The notes under the pieces are model-generated. The model did no database searches. It was not told the DNA's origin and saw only the letters and a program-made list of their open reading frames with translations. A stretch of 10,984 bases of DNA, from contig JAGBGB010000043.1 in NCBI GenBank assembly GCA_017936205.1, positions 1-10,984 on the forward strand. The letters run 5' to 3'. Source of the DNA: Oscillospiraceae bacterium (GTDB taxonomy: Bacteria > Bacillota > Clostridia > Oscillospirales > Oscillospiraceae). The translations under genes were made by a program, and so were the position numbers. Shown here piece after piece: positions 7,306-10,984 of the stretch; positions within the stretch are counted from its first letter, which is position 1, and each line of letters starts with the position of its first letter.

Positions 7306-9143
7306 TGCGGATCCATTTTGACAGTCGGAATACTGATCACAAGACCCCCTTCGGAACCCTCCGAAGGGGGGACTTGTGTCAGATGAACATTCTGATCCCC
7401 CATGACTGCGGTGCTGTGGCTGTGGGCTTGATCGTAGAGGACTGCGATATGCAGTTCTGTCGGGAGATCCCCTTTGCCCCAGGGCAGCGGGATCAGGATT
7501 ATCAGAGCTGGCAGGGCTCCTTTACCTTGGACTGCGGACTGTACTTCTACTGGTTTCGTATCTATAAGAAGGATGGCAGCTTCCGCCTCTTTAAGCAGGG
7601 GAGCCGCACCAATATGGAGCTGGGAGACAAATGGCAGCTCAGCGTGATCCCCGAGGACCTTACGGTTCCCGACTACGCTGAGGGGGCTGTGATGTACCAG
7701 ATCCTGCCTGACCGCTTCTGTAAGGCGGGGGACTGCGATCTGTCGGACAAGCTGCAGCCCTTCACCCTCCATGAGGACTGGTTCGAGCTGCCTCGCTACG
7801 GCCCCGATGAGGAGGGGCACTGGAACAATGACTTCTTCGGAGGAAATTTCCGTGGCATTCAGGAGAAGCTGCCCTACCTGCAGGAGCTGGGAGTAGGGGT
7901 GCTGTATCTGAATCCCGTTGTAATGGCATTTTCCAGTCATCGCTATGATGCGGCGGACTATAAGCGGCCGGATCCCATGCTGGGTACGGAGCAGGACTTC
8001 CGTGAGCTGTGCCAAGCTGCCCATGAAAGAGGCATACGGGTGATCTTAGACGGTGTGTTCTCCCATACGGGGGATCACAGCATCTACTTCGATGCTCGTG
8101 GAACCTTTGGGGGAGGGGCGGTCAGCGATCCCGATTCTCCCTATGTATCCTGGTATCAGTTCAAGACCTATCCCCATGACTATGAGGCATGGTGGGGGAT
8201 CAAGACCCTGCCCTGTGTCAACGAGCTGGATCCCGGCTTTCTTCATTATATAATAGATGGAGAGGATTCCGTTGCAGCCTACTGGCTTGGACTGGGGGCG
8301 GACGGCTTCCGACTGGATGTGGCAGATGAGCTGCCGGATGCATTCATCCTGCGGCTGAAAAAGCGGATCCGACAGCTCAAGCCTGATGCGCTGCTTCTGG
8401 GCGAGGTTTGGGAGGACGCTTCTAACAAGCGTGCCTACGGTGTGTCCCGTCGTTACTTCGTAGACGGGGAGCTGGACAGCGTTATGAACTACCCCTGGCG
8501 GGAGGCGATTCTGGATTTCGTAATGGAGAAGGACGGAGGAGAGGGCTTTGCAGAGCGTGTTATGAGCCTTGCGGAGAATTATCCCCCACAGGTGCTCCAC
8601 TGCCTTATGAACCTCTTGGGCTCCCACGATAAGCCACGGATCCTGACGGTTCTGGGGGATGATTTTCAGGGCAGTAAGGAGGAGAAGGCCCACCGCCGCC
8701 TGAACGGGGAGCAGTATGAGCTTGCGAGACAGCGGCTGATGCTGGCTGCCTTCCTCCAATATACCCTGCCGGGAATGCCCAGCATCTATTACGGAGATGA
8801 GGCAGGCTTAGAGGGCTTCGAGGATCCCTATTGCCGCCGAACCTATCCTTGGGGACGGGAGGATGCCCTGCTCCGAGACTTCTACAGAGGTCTGGGCAGA
8901 ATGAAGAAAACCCATGCTGCCCTCCGAAAGGGAGACATCCGCATCCGAGCCGCAGGGCAGGGGAGACTGCACTTCCTGAGAAGCCACGAGGAACAGAGCC
9001 TGCATATTCTTGTCAATCGGACAGGGGAGCCATGGACAGCTGCTGTACGGGGAACTGCTGTTTTCGGTAGAGCCCTGCAGATCATGGACAGGGAGATCAC
9101 CCTCCTCCCCGGAGGCTTTTGCTTAATAGAAGAGATTCCTTGA
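7305..9143 (+). CDS. GH13 alpha-glucan hydrolase (neopullulanase/cyclomaltodextrinase-like)
   Basis: A 612-residue alpha-amylase family protein with no signal peptide, so probably cytoplasmic and acting on maltodextrins released from glycogen. An N-terminal beta domain (about 1-125) precedes the (beta/alpha)8 barrel, which opens with MYQILPDRF and HWNNDFFGGNFRGI. GH13 region I is DGVFSHTG (Asp249, His254), region II GFRLDVADE with nucleophile Asp338, region III LLGEVWED with acid/base Glu367, and region IV GSHDKPR with Asp442, so the catalytic triad is intact. LPCVNE before region II resembles the region V of neopullulanase-type enzymes. A C-terminal beta domain follows (about 535-612). Substrate specificity cannot be fixed from sequence. 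The ATG at 7305 overlaps the glgP stop (TAATG) with no good ribosome binding site, suggesting reinitiation after glgP; a strong hairpin lies 40 nt inside the gene. An alternative start at 7383 would drop the family-like segment SRNTDHKTPFGTL. Confidence 0.9.
   Translation: MRIHFDSRNTDHKTPFGTLRRGDLCQMNILIPHDCGAVAVGLIVEDCDMQFCREIPFAPGQRDQDYQSWQGSFTLDCGLYFYWFRIYKKDGSFRLFKQGSRTNMELGDKWQLSVIPEDLTVPDYAEGAVMYQILPDRFCKAGDCDLSDKLQPFTLHEDWFELPRYGPDEEGHWNNDFFGGNFRGIQEKLPYLQELGVGVLYLNPVVMAFSSHRYDAADYKRPDPMLGTEQDFRELCQAAHERGIRVILDGVFSHTGDHSIYFDARGTFGGGAVSDPDSPYVSWYQFKTYPHDYEAWWGIKTLPCVNELDPGFLHYIIDGEDSVAAYWLGLGADGFRLDVADELPDAFILRLKKRIRQLKPDALLLGEVWEDASNKRAYGVSRRYFVDGELDSVMNYPWREAILDFVMEKDGGEGFAERVMSLAENYPPQVLHCLMNLLGSHDKPRILTVLGDDFQGSKEEKAHRRLNGEQYELARQRLMLAAFLQYTLPGMPSIYYGDEAGLEGFEDPYCRRTYPWGREDALLRDFYRGLGRMKKTHAALRKGDIRIRAAGQGRLHFLRSHEEQSLHILVNRTGEPWTAAVRGTAVFGRALQIMDREITLLPGGFCLIEEIP
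7345..7370 (+). promoter_or_regulatory. Perfect 11-bp GC-rich hairpin inside the 5' end of the GH13 gene
   Basis: CCCCCTTCGGA (7345-7355) is the exact reverse complement of TCCGAAGGGGG (7360-7370), separated by the four-base loop ACCC. It begins 40 nt after the GH13 start codon. The 3' arm contains an AAGGGGG tract that resembles the ribosome binding site of glgD and lies about 12 nt before an in-frame ATG at 7383. No T run follows, so it is not an intrinsic terminator. It could lower or couple translation of the last gene, or protect the upstream transcript end. The structure is seen directly; the role is inferred. Confidence 0.55.
9101..9124 (+). terminator. Possible weak intrinsic terminator at the end of the operon
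   Basis: CCTCC (9101-9105), loop TCCCC, GGAGG (9111-9115), followed by CTTTTGCTT, inside the last codons of the GH13 gene. The stem has only five all-GC pairs, the T run is four bases, and a competing pairing GGGAG (9091-9095) with CTCCC (9105-9109) exists. It is the best terminator-like element near the operon end, but weak. Confidence 0.25.
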
Positions 9144-9199
9144 GTGCATTTGGAAGGTGGACGGGAAAGGTCTCGGGGTGTAATTTCCGAGAATGATAC

Positions 9200-9211
9200 A
9201 GGAATATTCCT
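9200..9211. repeat. Perfect 12-bp palindrome AGGAATATTCCT
   Basis: A complete dyad with no spacer, 57 bp after the GH13 stop and just beyond the hairpin at 9171-9192. Self-complementary sequences of this size can be dimeric repressor sites, but no nearby promoter overlaps it, so a regulatory role is only a possibility. Confidence 0.3.
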
Positions 9212-9342
9212 TGAGAATCCCGCATATCCATCTTTGAGCCGAAAACGACTTCAAAAATATAGGGAAAAAAGACAAAAACAGTACAATGCTATGAGTGAAT
9301 TTTGTATGAAACGATAAAAATGAATAAATTTTCAAATTACTC

Positions 9343-9371
9343 TTGCAAATTCCTGATTTATTCGCTAAAAT
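9343..9371 (+). promoter_or_regulatory. Upstream promoter-like element (TTGCAA, 17 bp, TAAAAT)
   Basis: TTGCAA at 9343-9348 and TAAAAT at 9366-9371 with the ideal 17-bp spacer. It uses the same -35 hexamer and spacing as the promoter at 9513-9541, and the sequence before the -10 is also alike (ATTCGCTAAAATA against ATTCTGCTATAATA). If used, it would give a leader of about 300 nt to the lipoprotein gene or a small untranslated RNA. AT-rich DNA yields such matches by chance, hence moderate confidence. Confidence 0.4.
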
Positions 9372-9512
9372 ATGCAAAAATACACGAATGAGAAGTATTT
9401 TTACTGAAGTTTTTTCATCGTAATAGATGTCCTTGTAACTTAGAAAAGTATCCTTAAACGACAATGACATTTTACATGATGTGAAATTAGGCGAGAAGGC
9501 AGAAATTTGCAC

Positions 9513-9541
9513 TTGCAATTGAAAGCGGATTCTGCTATAAT
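9513..9541 (+). promoter_or_regulatory. Strong sigma-A-type promoter for the substrate-binding lipoprotein gene
   Basis: The -35 TTGCAA (9513-9518) and a perfect -10 TATAAT (9536-9541) are separated by 17 bp, and TG at 9533-9534 makes an extended -10 (TGCTATAAT). The expected start of transcription is near 9548-9549, giving a leader of about 128 nt before the ATG at 9677. A second TTGCA (9507-9511) sits just upstream. Confidence 0.8.
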
Positions 9542-9571
9542 ACACTCGATATTATTTTAGGTAAGTAAAGT

Positions 9572-9605
9572 ATTGAGGTCAGTACAGTCTGACCTACACC
9601 TCAAT
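9572..9605 (+). promoter_or_regulatory. Leader hairpin A with two alternative pairings
   Basis: ATTGAGGT (9572-9579) is the exact reverse complement of ACCTCAAT (9598-9605), and CAG/CTG (9580-9582, 9589-9591) continues the stem inside, leaving ACCTAC bulged. Alternatively AGGTCAG (9576-9582) pairs perfectly with CTGACCT (9589-9595) around loop TACAGT. The two forms share the 5' arm because ACCT occurs twice (9592-9595, 9598-9601). It lies about 25 nt after the predicted transcript start. No matching riboswitch class was recognised. Confidence 0.5.
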
Positions 9606-9610
9606 TTGTA

Positions 9611-9646
9611 TTACAGGGGGCGTTCTCCACGGAATTCGCCCTGTAA
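9611..9646 (+). promoter_or_regulatory. Leader hairpin B before the lipoprotein ribosome binding site
   Basis: TTACAGGG (9611-9618) pairs with CCCTGTAA (9639-9646) for eight uninterrupted pairs, and CG/CG plus TTC/GAA inside can extend the stem with GG and TT bulges. It is followed by an A-rich tract rather than T residues, so it is not a terminator. The ribosome binding site (9665-9669) stays outside the stem; mRNA stabilisation is the simplest reading. Confidence 0.5.
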
Positions 9647-9676
9647 AAATAAAAAAAGGAAATTGGAGGAAAAAAC

Positions 9677-10984
9677 ATGAAAAAGCGCATTTTCTCTCTG
9701 CTCTTAGTGCTTTGCATGGTTGCTGCTCTCTTCGTCGGCTGTGGCGAAAGCGAGAAGGAAACCACTGCTCCCACTGAGGACACCACCACTGCTCCCTCCG
9801 AGACCACCGAAGCTCCCACCGAGCTGGTGATCGAGGACGCAAACGAGGCCGACGCTGTCGAGCACGCAGACTTCACTTCCGTGTACGACATGATCGGCGC
9901 CAACGTGACCATCGACATGATCACTGAGGATCCCGACACCGGTCTGGCCACCATCGACTACGAGGGCAAGACCTACGAAGCAGGCCTGGACTTCCTGTCC
10001 ATGGCAATGGTTTACAACTGCACTCCCGCTGGCGAGTACACCACCGAGGAAGAAGTCTTCAACCAGTGGTGGAAGCTCTTCGTCCAGAGATACAACTACA
10101 TGGCTCTGGAAATTCCCCTGTACTCCAACCAGTACTTCGATCTGTACAATGCTAAGATCGAAGGCTTCGTCACCAGCCCCTACTGGTCTCCCACAGATGC
10201 TATCATCGCTTCCACCATTAAGGAAGGCGAGGAGAACTCTGTAATCCTGGGCAGCTCCACCGACCTGTCCGGCGCATTCCGTAACTCCTCTTGGGGCAAG
10301 TCCTCTCCCGGTTCTTCCGACCTGGACATTCAGAACCTGACCTCCGGCTACGCTACTGTTCAGACTGACATGAACGGCGCTCTGGTATGGAACATGCAGG
10401 CTCTGGCTGAGGAAGCTGTCGCTACCAAGAACGAAGACGGCACCCTGACCTACACCATCAAGATCCGTGATGATCTGGTCTTCTCCGATGGCTCCCCCAT
10501 CACTGCTCAGAACTACATCGCCGGCATCCTGGCAAACTCCACTGAGGTTGCTGTTGCTGCAGGCGGCACCGGTGCTTCCGGTCTGACTCTGGTTGGCTAC
10601 GAGGAATTCAAGGCCTACACCGGCGAGGGCGACACCGTTTACTTCGAAGGCGTTAAGCTGATCGACGATTACACCTTTGCTGTAACCTTCACTGCTGACT
10701 ACGCTAACTACTACTTCGCAATGTCCTACGCTTCCTACGGCCCCGATCCCCTGGCTCTGTACCTGGGCGACAACGAGATCGTTGTTGCTGAGAACGGCGC
10801 TTGCGGCCTGTCCGAGGGCTTCTATGCAAAGGTTGAGAAGGACGGCGCAGAGACCTATGCTATGGCTGACGTCATCAATGCAAACCTGAAGTGGGATTCC
10901 GCTCTGCCCTACTCCGGACCCTACACTGTTGCTGACTATGACGAGTCTTCTCTGACTGCTACCCTGAAGCTGAACCCCAACTAC
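9677..10984 (+). CDS. ABC transporter substrate-binding lipoprotein, peptide type (SBP family 5), 5' part
   Basis: The first 436 codons of an open frame cut by the window end. Start ATG 9677 has GGAGG (9665-9669) 7 nt upstream. Residues 1-21 form a lipoprotein signal (KKR, hydrophobic stretch, lipobox FVGC with Cys22; Phe at -3 is unusual). A Thr/Pro/Glu-rich linker (about 24-49) with repeated TTAP-like units would lift the domain off the membrane. Residues 259-281 (YTIKIRDDLVFSDGSPITAQ and following) match the classic SBP_5 motif, as do VKLIDDYTFAVTF (326-338) and SGPYTVADY ending LNPNY (413-436). Residues 122-176 (NQWWKLF, EIPLYSNQYFDLYNAKIEGF) look like the C-terminal end of the same family, placed ahead of the normal start. 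The likely role is capture of peptides or another solute for an importer whose permease genes would lie downstream. Codon choice is strongly biased (Lys almost only AAG, Gly mostly GGC), suggesting high expression. Confidence 0.88.
   Translation, partial: MKKRIFSLLLVLCMVAALFVGCGESEKETTAPTEDTTTAPSETTEAPTELVIEDANEADAVEHADFTSVYDMIGANVTIDMITEDPDTGLATIDYEGKTYEAGLDFLSMAMVYNCTPAGEYTTEEEVFNQWWKLFVQRYNYMALEIPLYSNQYFDLYNAKIEGFVTSPYWSPTDAIIASTIKEGEENSVILGSSTDLSGAFRNSSWGKSSPGSSDLDIQNLTSGYATVQTDMNGALVWNMQALAEEAVATKNEDGTLTYTIKIRDDLVFSDGSPITAQNYIAGILANSTEVAVAAGGTGASGLTLVGYEEFKAYTGEGDTVYFEGVKLIDDYTFAVTFTADYANYYFAMSYASYGPDPLALYLGDNEIVVAENGACGLSEGFYAKVEKDGAETYAMADVINANLKWDSALPYSGPYTVADYDESSLTATLKLNPNY

Larger units (their letters stand above)
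9144..9512. other. AT-rich gene-free spacer between the glycogen operon and the lipoprotein gene
   Basis: No convincing coding sequence on either strand; composition changes sharply from GC-rich genes to AT-rich DNA from about 9230. Visible structure: an imperfect hairpin TCTCGG (9171-9176) with CCGAGA (9187-9192) without a T run; a perfect 12-base palindrome AGGAATATTCCT (9200-9211), which could be an operator; a promoter-like element at 9343-9371; and a small hairpin ATTTTACA (9469-9476) with TGTGAAAT (9480-9487), one G-U pair, loop TGA. None of these can be given a firm function. Confidence 0.6.

Noticed and set aside
7383..7385. ATG 7383 as the real start of the GH13 gene
   Set aside because: Residues before it (HFDSRNTDHKTPFGTL) look like the usual N-terminal strand of this family, and the TAATG overlap fits coupling to glgP. 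It remains a possible secondary start.
9171..9192. Hairpin TCTCGG/CCGAGA as the operon terminator
   Set aside because: The loop is ten bases and the stem is followed by ATGATACAGG, with no T run.
9239..9253. A catabolite-responsive (cre-like) element, core GAAAACGACTTCA
   Set aside because: It misses at least three of the consensus positions, including the leading T and the W after CG, and is not near a promoter.
9123..9545. A 140-codon open frame on the minus strand across the AT-rich spacer
   Set aside because: It begins with GTG without a ribosome binding site, runs through the strong plus-strand promoter and the end of the GH13 gene, and its product is an AT-driven mix of Phe, Ser, Ile and Lys with no recognisable motif.

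Overview
The window reads as bacterial chromosome from an anaerobic, gut-type Clostridia, most like the Oscillospiraceae/Ruminococcaceae. The grounds are a GlgC plus GlgD pair (typical of Firmicutes), strong GGAGG-type ribosome binding sites, fairly GC-rich coding sequence against an AT-rich spacer, and a lipoprotein of a solute-binding family common in such bacteria. The family placement is inferred from gene content and style only.

Positions 1-9143 are a plus-strand glycogen operon: glgB (3' part only), glgC, glgD, glgA, glgP and a GH13 alpha-glucan hydrolase. The genes are tightly packed: gaps of 55, 20 and 39 nt, a 4-nt ATGA overlap (glgD/glgA) and a 1-nt TAATG overlap (glgP/GH13). The first five follow the order of the Bacillus subtilis glgBCDAP operon. 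GlgC (with GlgD) makes ADP-glucose, GlgA extends alpha-1,4 chains, GlgB normally adds alpha-1,6 branches, GlgP releases glucose-1-phosphate, and the last enzyme probably trims maltodextrins in the cytoplasm. The striking point is that the GlgB fragment has lost two of the three GH13 catalytic acids (nucleophile Asp to Gly, transition-state Asp to Ser) while staying open and well conserved elsewhere. It therefore looks like a pseudo-branching enzyme, in the same operon as GlgD, which is itself a non-catalytic GlgC paralogue.

Positions 9144-9676 hold no convincing gene. This stretch is AT-rich and carries short palindromes, two promoter-like elements with the same -35 hexamer and 17-bp spacer, and a roughly 128-nt leader with two hairpins, the first of which can fold in two ways. 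No strong intrinsic terminator is visible after the glycogen operon.

Positions 9677-10984 are the first 436 codons of a lipoprotein of the peptide-type (family 5) ABC transporter substrate-binding family, cut by the window end. Before the usual start of the SBP fold it has an extra segment that resembles the C-terminal end of SBP_5 proteins, suggesting a permuted or partly duplicated architecture.
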